Below, piece after piece: positions 8,510-17,485 of a stretch of 40,276 nucleotides of DNA. Every line of letters starts with the position of its first letter. Position 1 is the stretch's first letter. This DNA is from Candidatus Gastranaerophilales bacterium (lineage in GTDB: Bacteria; Cyanobacteriota; Vampirovibrionia; Gastranaerophilales; Gastranaerophilaceae), in NCBI GenBank assembly GCA_944325655.1, contig CALVAW010000017.1:1-40276 (forward strand), given 5' to 3'. The position numbers were made by a program, and so were the translations under genes. The notes under the pieces were generated by a model that was not told the DNA's origin, searched no databases, and saw only the letters and a list, made by a program, of their open reading frames with translations.

Positions 8510-9832
8510 ATGGAACATTTACATCAATTTGTTATGAATAATGCAATTTTAACTTCAGCATTAATTTTGCTGGTGGCATATATTTTTATAGCATGGGAAA
8601 AAATACCAAAAGTTGTAATAGCTCTTTTGGGAGCATCTTTAACTTTGTTTTTGGGATTACTTGCAGTAGAAAAAACAAAAGATAATATTGCTTCTTATTT
8701 TGTTTCTTTTATAGATTTTAATGTAATATTCTTGCTTGTTTCAATGATGATAATAGTGCATATTGCGTCTAAATCAGGCATGTTTACTTGGCTTGCAAAT
8801 GAAATTTTAAAGAAAACAAAGGGTAAACCAAAGTTAGTACTCGCAGCATTAGCTGTTTTTACTGCAGTTGCATCGGCGTTTTTGGATAATGTAACTACGG
8901 TTATTTTGGTTATGCCGATAACTTTTGCTGCGTGTAAGCTGCTTGATATAAATCCTATACCTTTTTTGATTAGCGAAATTTTTTGCTCAAATATAGGCGG
9001 TACTGCTACTTTGATTGGCGATCCTCCTAATATTATAATAGGCTCTGCTGCTAATTTAAGTTTTATGGATTTTGTAAGAGAATTAACCGGAGTTGTGACA
9101 GTCATTATGATTGTTGTAATTGCTATGTTGATTTTTATTTACAGAAAGGATTTAAAATCTTCACCTGAAAAAATGGAGCTTGTTTCAAAGATTGATAATT
9201 CGAAGTCTATTACCGATATGAAGCTTGCAATACGCTCAGGAGTTATACTTTTGCTTGTAATATTAGGCTTTATATCTCATGATGTTACTCATATACCCAC
9301 ATTTTTAATTGCTATGATTGGCGCAAGTGTTCTTTTAATTTTTGAAAAACCGGCAGAAGTTTTGGTTGAAGTAGAATGGAACACCATATTTTTCTTTGTG
9401 GGTCTATTTATAATTATAGGTGGTTTGGAAGAATCCGGCGGAATTGCATTGATGGCAAAATGGCTTCTTGATGTTACGCAAGGTTCGCAGACTGCAACCT
9501 CGATGATTATATTGTGGGCATCGGGAATATTGTCGGGTATTATAGATAACATACCTTATACTGCAACAATGGCTCCGATGATTGCGGCAATTGAAGATAC
9601 TATGGGACATGCTTATGCTCATCCTCTTTGGTGGTCTCTTGCATTGGGAGCTTGTCTTGGCGGAAACATGACGATAATTGGGGCTGCTGCTAACGTAATT
9701 GTTTCGGAAAATGCCAACAAAGCCGGTTATCCCATATCATTTATGAAATTTTTAAAATATGGTATAATTGTTACCATGATATCATTGTTGATATCTGCGG
9801 TTTATATTTATTTTAGATTTTTAGTTCATTAA
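8510..9832 (+). CDS. ArsB/NhaD-family ion permease (SLC13-like)
   Basis: Inner-membrane transporter of 440 residues with ten to twelve hydrophobic segments. Two inverted-repeat hairpin motifs are visible: [20 protein letters not shown] with [20 protein letters not shown] in the first half, and [15 protein letters not shown] with [20 protein letters not shown] in the second. The paired D-N-(V/I)-(T/P) and GDPPN / GAAAN signatures define the ion transporter superfamily containing ArsB, NhaD and the P-protein. NhaD-type Na+/H+ antiport or anion efflux both fit; no ars genes are nearby. A strong AGGAGG ribosome site precedes the ATG. Its TAA shares one base with the ruvB ATG (TAATG). Confidence 0.85.
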   Translation: MEHLHQFVMNNAILTSALILLVAYIFIAWEKIPKVVIALLGASLTLFLGLLAVEKTKDNIASYFVSFIDFNVIFLLVSMMIIVHIASKSGMFTWLANEILKKTKGKPKLVLAALAVFTAVASAFLDNVTTVILVMPITFAACKLLDINPIPFLISEIFCSNIGGTATLIGDPPNIIIGSAANLSFMDFVRELTGVVTVIMIVVIAMLIFIYRKDLKSSPEKMELVSKIDNSKSITDMKLAIRSGVILLLVILGFISHDVTHIPTFLIAMIGASVLLIFEKPAEVLVEVEWNTIFFFVGLFIIIGGLEESGGIALMAKWLLDVTQGSQTATSMIILWASGILSGIIDNIPYTATMAPMIAAIEDTMGHAYAHPLWWSLALGACLGGNMTIIGAAANVIVSENANKAGYPISFMKFLKYGIIVTMISLLISAVYIYFRFLVH

Positions 9833-10899
9833 TGATTATTTCAGATAACGAAGATAATAAAACAAAAAAAGCACTCAAGCATATTAATTCTGACTTGAGT
9901 GCTTGTTGTAATAAAAATGAGGACGGATATGAAAAAAATATCCGCCCTTTGAATTTTGATGATTATATAGGACAAAATTCAATCAAAGAAACATTGAAAA
10001 TATCTATAGAGGCAAGTAAAAAAAGAAAAGTAAATCTTGACCATTTATTGTTTTACGGGCCTCCGGGGCTTGGAAAAACAACTCTTGCCAATATAATAGC
10101 AAATGAATTAAATACCGGAATAAAAATAACTTCCGCTCCTTCTATTGAACGTCCAAGAGATATTATAGGTATATTGATGCAGATAAAAGAAGGAGAAGTT
10201 CTTTTTATTGATGAAATACACAGGTTAAATAAAATTGCCGAGGAAATTTTATATCCTGCAATGGAAGATTTTGTTATAGATTTAACAACAGGAAAAAATC
10301 AAAGTGTTAAAACAGTCAGAATTCCCATACAGAAATTTACTTTAATTGGCGCAACAACTAAAGCGGGAGCTTTATCAGGACCATTGAGAGATAGATTCGG
10401 AATAATTCACAGGCTCGAATTTTATACTGCAGAAGAACTTAGCAAAATAGTTAAAAGGACGGCGAAAATTTTAAATTTTAAGATTGACGATGGTGGCGCC
10501 ATGGAAATTGCCAAGCGTTCAAGATGCACGCCGCGCATTGCGAACAGACTTGTTAAAAGGAGCGCCGATTGGGCAATTGTCAAAGGTGATGGAGTAATAA
10601 CAAAAGATGTTGCAAAAGCTGCACTTTTAGCTCTTGATATTGATGAAATAGGACTTGATACAACAGATAGAGCTTTGCTTAATTTAATGATAAAATCATT
10701 CAACGGAGGGCCTGTAGGAATAGAAACATTGGCGGTGGCTCTCGGTGAAGATATAAGAACCATAGAAGATGTTTATGAGCCTTATTTAATACAAAAAGGC
10801 TTAATTGCAAGAACGCCGAGAGGAAGAAAAGCAACCTCGTTTGCTTATGAACATTTAGGCTATAAATCTGATATTTCGCAGCTTGGTTTGTTTAGCTAA
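9832..10899 (+). CDS. ruvB: Holliday junction branch migration DNA helicase RuvB
   Basis: AAA+ motor that drives branch migration with RuvA at Holliday junctions. It has Walker [10 protein letters not shown] (76-84), Walker [10 protein letters not shown] (124-132), the sensor-1/arginine-finger block [19 protein letters not shown], and the C-terminal winged helix ending [21 protein letters not shown]. It is 355 residues, with an unusual polar extension of about 35 residues before the family start ([11 protein letters not shown]). The ATG is used because it overlaps the transporter stop and no better in-frame start exists before the conserved core. No ribosome site is visible, so translation is probably coupled. 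The first codons contain a strong hairpin (see 9869-9904). Confidence 0.96.
   Translation: MIISDNEDNKTKKALKHINSDLSACCNKNEDGYEKNIRPLNFDDYIGQNSIKETLKISIEASKKRKVNLDHLLFYGPPGLGKTTLANIIANELNTGIKITSAPSIERPRDIIGILMQIKEGEVLFIDEIHRLNKIAEEILYPAMEDFVIDLTTGKNQSVKTVRIPIQKFTLIGATTKAGALSGPLRDRFGIIHRLEFYTAEELSKIVKRTAKILNFKIDDGGAMEIAKRSRCTPRIANRLVKRSADWAIVKGDGVITKDVAKAALLALDIDEIGLDTTDRALLNLMIKSFNGGPVGIETLAVALGEDIRTIEDVYEPYLIQKGLIARTPRGRKATSFAYEHLGYKSDISQLGLFS
9869..9904 (+). promoter_or_regulatory. Hairpin inside the ruvB 5' coding region
   Basis: An 11-bp perfect stem (AAGCACTCAAG / CTTGAGTGCTT) with a 14-base loop, preceded by an A-run and followed by TTGTTG, lies 37 bases into ruvB. A second, shorter stem (CGGATAT / ATATCCG) follows at about 9924-9945. 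The first looks like the terminator of the upstream transporter gene engulfed by the ruvB reading frame, or an attenuator. Confidence 0.55.
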
Positions 10900-11252
10900 A
10901 AAGGAATTTTTTTAAAAGCATTGATAATTTCTTTAGGAGCTGCAGTTTTTGGTTTTATACCGAATTTTGCACACAGATACAACAAGATTTGTTCAATGAT
11001 TTTATATTGTGTGATTTCACCTTTTGATTTTATTTGGATTTTTTCTTTTCCGACATTAATTAAAACACCGTCTCCTCTTGGGTTTTTAAGGGGAGATAGT
11101 ATAATTTCATCTTTATCTAAAAGCTTTGAAATTTTTGGACTTTGAACAAATGATTCAACTTCTGTAATTATTTTTTCAGGATTGCTTCTTTTTAAAGTTC
11201 TGTTTAAATTAGGGTCTATTTTAAGTTTTGCTCTAAAAGTGATTTCATTCAT
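10896..11252 (-). CDS. Small conserved-looking unknown protein
   Basis: Unrecognised 118-residue protein, soluble, with no signal peptide or membrane segment. The middle has a beta-rich pattern ([37 protein letters not shown]), followed by two predicted helices ([30 protein letters not shown]). Last gene of the csaB-hisAIE-acyltransferase run, 21 bases after the acyltransferase gene. Its TAG interlocks with the ruvB TAA on the other strand through the shared bases CTAA, so the two coding regions overlap by four bases tail to tail. Confidence 0.75.
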   Translation of the reverse strand: MNEITFRAKLKIDPNLNRTLKRSNPEKIITEVESFVQSPKISKLLDKDEIILSPLKNPRGDGVLINVGKEKIQIKSKGEITQYKIIEQILLYLCAKFGIKPKTAAPKEIINAFKKIPF

Positions 11253-11273
11253 AATTTATTTAAAACAAAACAT

Positions 11274-11957
11274 TTATTTTTTTTGCTCTAAATATTTTTT
11301 ATAATTTTCTTTTAAGTCTTTGTATAAATTTTGTAATGTTTTTTCGATTTTTAAGCGAATATCTTCTATTTCTTCATCGGATGGATTTTTGGGTACGGGT
11401 ATCGGATCTGCAAATAACATCACCAGATTAGTTCCGAATAATGGAAATCTAAATTCATCCCAAGATTTAAATTTTAAAAATCTTTTTTCAGGACTCCAAT
11501 ATACAGCCGGTACAATTGGTACTTCAGCCATTTTTGCGATTTCTATAATTCCTTTTTTTACTATTCTGTTTGGTCCCTTGGGACCATCAATCGTAAGTGC
11601 GCCGTTTATATTTTCGTTTTGAATTCTTTTAATTAATTCTAAACTTGCTTTTGTTCCGCCTCTTGTTTTTGAACCTCTTACTGTTTCAACCCCGACTGCA
11701 TTCGCTGCTCTTGAAATTATTTCTCCATCTTGTGAGCTTGAAACCATAATGCAGGTTTTTCTATATTGATTACATGAAAATACACCGCATTGATGAGCAT
11801 GCCACAGCGCAAACATACATTTTTCTTTAGGGTAATTTATGCATTTGCATTTATAAAAAATTCTCTCCAGTCTGAATAAATTAACTACAAAAAAACACAT
11901 TATCTCGGTGCCGTATCTCTTTTTTATTTGTTTGAATTTATTTGATAAATTAAGCAC
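11274..11957 (-). CDS. DUF374 lysophospholipid acyltransferase family protein
   Basis: Membrane-associated acyltransferase-like protein of 227 residues. The DUF374 landmarks are present: FALWHAHQCGVF in place of the classical HX4D site, IMVSSSQDGEIISRAANAVG, the diagnostic ETVRGSKTRGGTKAS, then ALTIDGPKGPNRIVKKGI and VPIVPAVYW. Members of this family resemble lipid A or phospholipid acyltransferases; the acyl acceptor is not known from sequence. It follows the hisA-IE fusion by 16 bases in the same operon and sits with csaB, which together suggest envelope lipid or glycan work. Confidence 0.87.
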   Translation of the reverse strand: MLNLSNKFKQIKKRYGTEIMCFFVVNLFRLERIFYKCKCINYPKEKCMFALWHAHQCGVFSCNQYRKTCIMVSSSQDGEIISRAANAVGVETVRGSKTRGGTKASLELIKRIQNENINGALTIDGPKGPNRIVKKGIIEIAKMAEVPIVPAVYWSPEKRFLKFKSWDEFRFPLFGTNLVMLFADPIPVPKNPSDEEIEDIRLKIEKTLQNLYKDLKENYKKYLEQKK

Positions 11958-11973
11958 TTTTCAAATGACCTTT

Positions 11974-13206
11974 CTATTTTTTTGTTCTTGAAGTTAAATT
12001 GTTCCTTATATCATCAATAGTTACATTATTCTTAGACATAAACACAAATAAATGATATAAAAGTTCGGCACCTTCCCAGGCAAGCCCTTCAGTTTGTTCA
12101 AAATTGACAGCTTCAAATGCTTCTTCCATAATTTTTTTCTTTAAAAGAAAATCATCTCTAAATAAAGTTGATGTATAGCTGTTTTGAGGCATTTTTTCTT
12201 TTCTGTCTTCAATTAATTCATACAATTCTTCAAATGTGAAATCTTTATCTTGAAAACAGCTAAACCGGTTTAGATGACAAGAATTGCCTTTTTGTCTTAC
12301 CGTAAATAAAATTGCATCTCTGTCGCAGTCAAATTTTGCGTTTAATAATTCTTGGTAATTTCCGTGTTTTTCGCCTTTTGTTCTCAAAGCATTTCTTTTT
12401 CTTGAAAAATATGTGCAAATACCTTCTTTGAAGGATTTTTTAAGTGATTCGACGTTGCTATATGCAAGCATGACAACTTGTCTTGTCATTTTATCCTGTA
12501 CAATAGTGGGTATTAAGCCGCCTTGTTTTTCAAAGTCTAAACAAGCGCAAAAAGCATCTTCAAGCGTGATTTTTCCAGTGTATATACACATTCCTAATTG
12601 AGAACTTATATTGTTTTTTTCAAGTTCGACAATTTCTTCTATTGATGAAATTCCGCCTGCTGCTGTTATCGGTTTTGACGTAGATGAAGCAATTTGCTTG
12701 ATAAAATTAATATCAGCTCCCTGCATCATTCCTTCTCTTTCAACTACCGTAAATACAAAACCCGAGCAATAGTCTTCAAATCTTTTAACATAATCTAATG
12801 TGGAGAATTCGCTAACTTCCATCCAGCCTTTTGTAGTTATTTTGCCGTCCCTTGAATCTATTGCAACCAGTACTTTAGATTTCGGAAGTTTAGACAAAAA
12901 ATCTTCGCTTGCAGCTGTCCCGATTATAATTTTTTTAGCACCCCAAGAGAGGACTTTTTTTGCTTTTTCTATTGTTCTAATGCCTCCGCCGACTCTTGCA
13001 GAACCTATTTTGCATATTTTTTTAATTAATTCTTCATTATTTTTACCGGTATTCATTGCACAATCAAGGTCAATTACTGCTATTTCTCCAAAACGTGAAT
13101 AATATTTTGCAAGTTCTAAGACATCTTCACGCTCTAAAACTTTGTTTTTTCCTTGTTGCAGTTGAACTGCCTTTCCGTCCATTAAATCAATACTTGCTAC
13201 AATCAT
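11974..13206 (-). CDS. HisA-HisI-HisE trifunctional histidine biosynthesis fusion
   Basis: One 410-residue chain carrying three consecutive steps of histidine synthesis. Residues 1 to about 222 are HisA, the ProFAR isomerase barrel: Asp7 in ASIDLMDGKAVQL, GGGIRT, catalytic Asp117 in VAIDSRDGKITTKGW, AAGGISS. Residues about 228-322 are HisI, the PR-AMP cyclohydrolase: GGLIPTIVQD, YFSRKRNALRTKGEKHG, Zn-type CDRDAI and CHLNRFSCF. Residues about 326-410 are HisE, the PR-ATP pyrophosphohydrolase: ELIEDRKEKMPQNSYTSTLF, KIMEEAFEAV, GAELLYHLFVF. HisIE fusions are common; attachment to HisA is not. The catalytic order along the chain is the reverse of the pathway. The ATG overlaps the csaB stop (ATGA). 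No other his genes lie nearby. Confidence 0.94.
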   Translation of the reverse strand: MIVASIDLMDGKAVQLQQGKNKVLEREDVLELAKYYSRFGEIAVIDLDCAMNTGKNNEELIKKICKIGSARVGGGIRTIEKAKKVLSWGAKKIIIGTAASEDFLSKLPKSKVLVAIDSRDGKITTKGWMEVSEFSTLDYVKRFEDYCSGFVFTVVEREGMMQGADINFIKQIASSTSKPITAAGGISSIEEIVELEKNNISSQLGMCIYTGKITLEDAFCACLDFEKQGGLIPTIVQDKMTRQVVMLAYSNVESLKKSFKEGICTYFSRKRNALRTKGEKHGNYQELLNAKFDCDRDAILFTVRQKGNSCHLNRFSCFQDKDFTFEELYELIEDRKEKMPQNSYTSTLFRDDFLLKKKIMEEAFEAVNFEQTEGLAWEGAELLYHLFVFMSKNNVTIDDIRNNLTSRTKK

Positions 13207-14228
13207 TTCATGCTCCTAAATTCTAACACATTATCAATGCATTTCCAGTTGAATTTTCTGTAATTAATAATTTCCTTTTCTTTTGTGAAAAAGTTTGTCA
13301 ATTTTGTTTCAAGTTCTTTTGGCTCATAATTATTGATATCAATATTTTCAATATTAAGTTCATTTGCAATGGTTTCGATTTTTTTGTCATAAATAAGGGC
13401 AAAGGTTTTTGTTTTGAGCGCATGAGATATTAATACCCCATGGAGCCTCGTTGATATCATATATTTTGCTCTGTTTACAATTTCTATTGTTTCATTTATT
13501 GATTTATTAGATATATATTCTGCTTTTATATTGTATTTCTTTAAAATTTCAATAAATTTTTTACAAATTTTTTCATCAATTTCATCCTGAAATGAAAAAA
13601 CATTTATTTTTTCGTTGTTTTGGTTTGCTTTTTTAATTGCATTTGCCAGATTTTCAAGAAAAATATCATCCATTCCTTTAAAATCTCTTAATTGCACAAT
13701 TATGTCTTTTTTCTCATTGCAAATTTCTATATTTTGTACAATTGAATATACGGGATCCGAAACCAGCATTGGTGATAATCCCCAATTTTTCAGGAGATTA
13801 AAACTGTTTTTATCTCTTACGGATATAAAATCCGTTGTTTTAAGAATGTTTTTTGTTATTAGTGTTTGAACTTTTCCTTTAATTGGTTCAATTCCTTGTG
13901 CAAATATAATTGTTTTTTTAAAAAATAATTTAGCGATGAGTATTATAAAAAGGTAATAAAAAAGGCTCAAATTGCTTGTTTTATTTTGTAAAAGACTTCC
14001 GCCGCCCGAAATTAAAATATCGCAATTCATTATTGCTTTTAGTATTTGTGCGGGTTTTTTATAATTATATGTTTTTACGTTATATTTCTTTTTTACTTCT
14101 TTTTTATTGTTGCAAAGTACGCTAATTTCATATCCCAATTGTTTCAGGTGGGTTGAAAGAGCAAGAAATATTGCTTCATCTCCGAAATTATTAAAACCAA
14201 TATAACCCGAAACTAACACCTTTTTCAT
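13203..14228 (-). CDS. csaB: Polysaccharide pyruvyl transferase, CsaB type
   Basis: Transfers pyruvate from phosphoenolpyruvate to a cell-wall polymer; in bacteria and cyanobacteria CsaB ketalises the glycan that anchors S-layer-homology proteins. The 341 residues show the glycosyltransferase-B-like fold signatures: GYIGFNNFGDEAIFLAL (7-23), DILISGGGSLLQNKTS, the FAQGIEPIKG turn, SVRDKNSFNLL and a late STRLHGVLISHALKTK. All match CsaB. It heads a minus-strand operon with hisA-IE, the DUF374 gene and a small unknown. No ribosome site is visible before its ATG. Confidence 0.88.
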   Translation of the reverse strand: MKKVLVSGYIGFNNFGDEAIFLALSTHLKQLGYEISVLCNNKKEVKKKYNVKTYNYKKPAQILKAIMNCDILISGGGSLLQNKTSNLSLFYYLFIILIAKLFFKKTIIFAQGIEPIKGKVQTLITKNILKTTDFISVRDKNSFNLLKNWGLSPMLVSDPVYSIVQNIEICNEKKDIIVQLRDFKGMDDIFLENLANAIKKANQNNEKINVFSFQDEIDEKICKKFIEILKKYNIKAEYISNKSINETIEIVNRAKYMISTRLHGVLISHALKTKTFALIYDKKIETIANELNIENIDINNYEPKELETKLTNFFTKEKEIINYRKFNWKCIDNVLEFRSMK

Positions 14229-14277
14229 ATATATGTTTTATCATAAAAAGCGATATTTTAAAAGTTTTTAATCTTTG

Positions 14278-14306
14278 TTGTACATTTTTTTTCTTTAAAA
14301 TAAAAT
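14278..14306 (+). promoter_or_regulatory. Promoter of the SDR-radical SAM pair, leaderless layout
   Basis: TTGTAC, 17 bases, TAAAAT, then only seven bases before the ATG of the SDR gene, with no ribosome site. The predicted transcript begins at or next to the start codon. Confidence 0.65.
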
Positions 14307-14313
14307 AGTTTTT

Positions 14314-15117
14314 ATGGATAAGAATATTTTAATAATTGGTTCGAACTCTGAATTGGCGCAAGAGACAATTAAGGAGTTGAAAAATAAAAACTATAATATA
14401 TATGCGACATCAAGAAGAGCAGAGCTGATTGATGAAAAAGTGCATGAATTTCATTTGGATGTTACAAAAGAGATTGATTTTATCCATCTAAAAGAAAAAT
14501 TTCATAATGTTAAATTTGATACAATTATTAATTTTGCAGGAATTGCTATAGCAGGAGCGGTTGAAAGCTTGAGTGAAACAGAGCTTAAAAAACAATTTGA
14601 AGTTAATATTTTTGGTCTTTTAAGAATTATAAAATATTTTTCACCATATCTTCAAGAGAATGGAAAACTTATAAATATTAGTTCCATGGCAAGTTATGGC
14701 ATTTTTCCATTCTTGAGTCCTTACTGCATTTCAAAAGCTGCAGGGGATATTTTGTTAAATTTATATTCTATAGAAAGTAATGTAAAAACAGTTTCAATAC
14801 GTCCCGGAGCAGTTGCTACAAAATTTTGGGAATCTTCCATAGAACTAAATAAGGAAGTGCTTGAAACTTCGGATAAAAAATTTGAAGCAGAAAGAGAGTT
14901 TTTGGTAAAAAATGCGGAAAAAAATTCTCTTAAATCTTTAAATCCTATTTATGCAGGAAAGAAAATCGCCGAAATTGCTCAATTAAAAAATCCCAAGTCG
15001 GTGTATAATATTGGTTTGGATTCTAAGGTTGTAAAATTGACAAGGTTTTTGTCCCAAGATTTAGTTAATTTTATAATTAAATTTGTTTTAAAAATGAGAA
15101 TATCTAATAAAAAATGA
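14314..15117 (+). CDS. Short-chain dehydrogenase/reductase
   Basis: Classical SDR of 267 residues with a Rossmann fold: the dinucleotide-binding turn GSNSELA (9-15, a variant of TGxxxGxG), DV at 49-50, the structural NFAG (73-76), catalytic Ser at ISS (122-124) and YxxxK at Tyr137/Lys141 (SPYCISKAA), then the nicotinamide-side RPGAVATKFW. The substrate is unknown. The ATGA overlap with the following B12-type radical SAM gene implies a dedicated partnership, perhaps reducing or preparing the same metabolite. Start confirmed by the promoter lying directly upstream. Confidence 0.9.
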   Translation: MDKNILIIGSNSELAQETIKELKNKNYNIYATSRRAELIDEKVHEFHLDVTKEIDFIHLKEKFHNVKFDTIINFAGIAIAGAVESLSETELKKQFEVNIFGLLRIIKYFSPYLQENGKLINISSMASYGIFPFLSPYCISKAAGDILLNLYSIESNVKTVSIRPGAVATKFWESSIELNKEVLETSDKKFEAEREFLVKNAEKNSLKSLNPIYAGKKIAEIAQLKNPKSVYNIGLDSKVVKLTRFLSQDLVNFIIKFVLKMRISNKK

Positions 15118-16520
15118 AAAATAATCAAAAAATATTTTTTATATACCCTCCTTCTGCAATCATGAACAGAGAGGACAGGTGTCAGCAGCCGACATCTGAT
15201 TTGGTGATAGTTCCGCCTTTGCCTCCTGTTGATATGATGAGTTTGTCAGCAATTGCTAAAAAAAGAGGATATGAAACAAAATTTAAAGACTATAGCTTAA
15301 AAAATGAAAATGTATATGATTTTTTGCGAGATTTAAGAGTATATAAACCTGACTTTTTGGTTTTAAATGTTGCATCTACGACTCTTGAAAAGGATTTATC
15401 CATATTGACTCAAGCGAGAGATTTACTTGAAGATACAGTTGTAATTGTAAAGGGTGCGGTTTTTAATTTTAATTCTTATGCTATATTACAGCAATATCCT
15501 GAAATAGATATTGCTTTAAGAGGTGAGATAGAACCGGCTTTTGATGAAATTATACAGTATAAGAATTTGAAAGATATAAAAGGTGTAACATATCAAATAG
15601 ATGAAAAAATAGTTTCTACCTCCGATAGAAAATTGAGCGAAAATTTAGATTATCTGCCTTTTTTAGACAGAGATTTAATTGATAATTCAATTTATGTCAG
15701 ACCTGATATAAAAAAGCCTCAGACAATAATCAGAGTTTCAAAGGGATGTCCGAATCATTGTTTTTTCTGTCTTGCTACTCCTTTAAACGGGAAGAATGTT
15801 CGCTATAGAAGTGCTGAGCTTGTTGTTGAGGAGATAAGGGAGTGTGTTTTAAAATATAATATTAAAAATTTTATTTTCTGGTCGGATTTATTTAATTTTG
15901 ATAAAGGCTGGGTGCAAAGGTTATGCAATTTGATAATTGAGACGGGTCTTAAGATTAATTTTTCTGCAAATACCAGAGTTGATACTCTTGATGTTGAGAC
16001 ATTAAAATTGTTAAAGAAGGCGGGATGTACATTGCTTTCTGTCGGTATTGAAAGCGGTTGTCAGGATATTTTGGATAAGATGGGCAAAAGAACGACAATA
16101 GAACAGATTGAAAATGCCGTATCCATGATAAATAAAACAGGAATTCAAATATATGCATATTATGTTATAGGTTTACCTTGGGAGACTAAAGAGACAATTG
16201 AAGAAACCTATAAATTTGCAAAAAAATTAAATACGCAATTTGCAAGTTTTTATACCGCAACTGCTCTTTTGGGAACAAAATTTTACGATTATGTTAAGAA
16301 AAACAGGCTTGGTGATATAAATTATGAAAAGCCATATTTTATTCCTACGGTTAAATCATATTCTTTGTCTAACGAGGAGATATATGAATATAATAAAAAA
16401 ATGAACAGAGGTTATTATCTAAGACCAAGGTATATATTAAAAATGGCGGGTGAAATCAATTCAATTACTAAGTTTAAGACTTATTATGATACTTTTATTA
16501 AGTTTATGAAAAAATACTAA
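15114..16520 (+). CDS. B12-binding-type radical SAM protein
   Basis: A 468-residue class B-like radical SAM enzyme. Residues about 1-150 form a cobalamin-binding-like Rossmann domain (PPLPPVDMMSLSAIAKKRGY, then a beta strand ending FLVLNVAST and LRGEIEPAFDEI); the usual DxHxxG histidine is not visible (DYSLKN stands at that place), so B12 binding is uncertain. The cluster motif is C212xxxC216xxC219 (SKGCPNHCFFC), followed by SVGIESGCQDIL and YYVIGLPWETKETI. Such proteins methylate unactivated carbons or do other difficult radical chemistry. Translationally coupled to the SDR. Its TAA interlocks with the TAG of the convergent ZIP gene. Confidence 0.88.
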   Translation: MKNNQKIFFIYPPSAIMNREDRCQQPTSDLVIVPPLPPVDMMSLSAIAKKRGYETKFKDYSLKNENVYDFLRDLRVYKPDFLVLNVASTTLEKDLSILTQARDLLEDTVVIVKGAVFNFNSYAILQQYPEIDIALRGEIEPAFDEIIQYKNLKDIKGVTYQIDEKIVSTSDRKLSENLDYLPFLDRDLIDNSIYVRPDIKKPQTIIRVSKGCPNHCFFCLATPLNGKNVRYRSAELVVEEIRECVLKYNIKNFIFWSDLFNFDKGWVQRLCNLIIETGLKINFSANTRVDTLDVETLKLLKKAGCTLLSVGIESGCQDILDKMGKRTTIEQIENAVSMINKTGIQIYAYYVIGLPWETKETIEETYKFAKKLNTQFASFYTATALLGTKFYDYVKKNRLGDINYEKPYFIPTVKSYSLSNEEIYEYNKKMNRGYYLRPRYILKMAGEINSITKFKTYYDTFIKFMKKY

Positions 16521-17362
16521 TTAATTTCTAATAAAACTAATGCAAACCCCATGATTAAAAGACCTAAAACAACTCCGGATATTGAATAGTGTCCCGTATC
16601 ATAGTCTTTTGATAAAGGAAGCAAGGTGTCAAGTGAAATATATGTCATAATTCCTGCTACCATTGAAAACAAAATGCCGACACATAAGGTTGGAAACAAA
16701 GTTTTTATTATTACAAAACCTATGACACCGCCTACAGGTTCTGCCATGCCTGATAAAAAGGAATATAAAAAAGCTTTTCTTTTTGAGTGTGTTGCTTGAT
16801 ATACGGGAATAGAAATAGCCATACCTTCCGGAATATTGTGTATTGCAATTGCAATAACTATTCCGATACCCAGCATAACATTTTGAGCAGTTAAAAAGAA
16901 TGTCGCAAGACCTTCGGGTAAATTGTGAACAGCTACAACTATTGCCGTTAAAATACCTGCTTTTTTTATTTTTCCAATTGATATAACCGCATTTTCATCT
17001 TCTTTGCAGTCAGTACTGTCTTCATGTTTTTCATTTGCTCCTAATTGTTTGGTGAACATCTGACTTTGCAAATGGTCCGGAATGAAATAGTCTATCAGAA
17101 CAGCAGTTAAAATTCCTATTGCAAAAAATATAACAGTAAGAAAAAGATAATTTTCACCCATTTGATTTTTAATCATTTCGCAAGATTCGGGATATAAATC
17201 CACAAGCGATATAAATAACATGACCCCTGCAGAAAGCCCAAGTCCAAAGGATAAAAATTTTAGAGAATTTTCTTTTATAAAAAAGGTTACAAAACCGCCA
17301 AGGACTGTAGAAAGCCCTGCAAGCGTAGAAAGTATTAATGCTGTTAAATAAGTTTGTTCCAT
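16517..17362 (-). CDS. zupT: ZIP family divalent metal transporter (ZupT-like)
   Basis: Inner-membrane importer of zinc and other divalent cations, 281 residues with eight hydrophobic segments. The signature helices IV and V carry VHNLPEGLATFFLTA and AIHNIPEGMAISIPV, the metal-binding H-N-x-P-E-G pairs. The loop between helices III and IV is acidic and polar (HEDSTDCKEDENA), a likely cytosolic metal-sensing loop. The length and double HNxPEG place it in the ZupT/GufA group. It is a single gene with a leaderless-type start: TATAAT six bases from the ATG. Confidence 0.93.
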   Translation of the reverse strand: MEQTYLTALILSTLAGLSTVLGGFVTFFIKENSLKFLSFGLGLSAGVMLFISLVDLYPESCEMIKNQMGENYLFLTVIFFAIGILTAVLIDYFIPDHLQSQMFTKQLGANEKHEDSTDCKEDENAVISIGKIKKAGILTAIVVAVHNLPEGLATFFLTAQNVMLGIGIVIAIAIHNIPEGMAISIPVYQATHSKRKAFLYSFLSGMAEPVGGVIGFVIIKTLFPTLCVGILFSMVAGIMTYISLDTLLPLSKDYDTGHYSISGVVLGLLIMGFALVLLEIN

Positions 17363-17368
17363 AAAAGA

Positions 17369-17377
17369 ATTATAGCA
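17369..17377 (-). promoter_or_regulatory. ZIP gene promoter, leaderless layout
   Basis: On the minus strand TGC followed by TATAAT (extended -10), then six bases (TCTTTT) and the ATG. No ribosome site fits in the gap. Confidence 0.65.
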
Positions 17378-17422
17378 TTAAAAAATTAAATCAAATAAAA
17401 AGAGTAATTATTCAAATATTAT

Positions 17423-17451
17423 TTGACCGTAATCTTTTGCTTAAGTAAAAT
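17423..17451 (+). promoter_or_regulatory. Promoter of the exported coiled-coil gene
   Basis: TTGACC, 17 bases, TAAAAT, a strong sigma-70-type element. The predicted start is near 17458, with a TTTGGAG ribosome site before the ATG at 17486. It may also drive fliA. Confidence 0.7.
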
Positions 17452-17485
17452 AAAATTAAGGTTAGAATTATTTGGAGTTTGATTA

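Noticed and set aside
14200-14260. Possible leaderless start for csaB (TAAAAC six bases before ATG).
   Set aside because: The -10 match is weak and no -35 fits; kept only as a remark in the leaderless finding.
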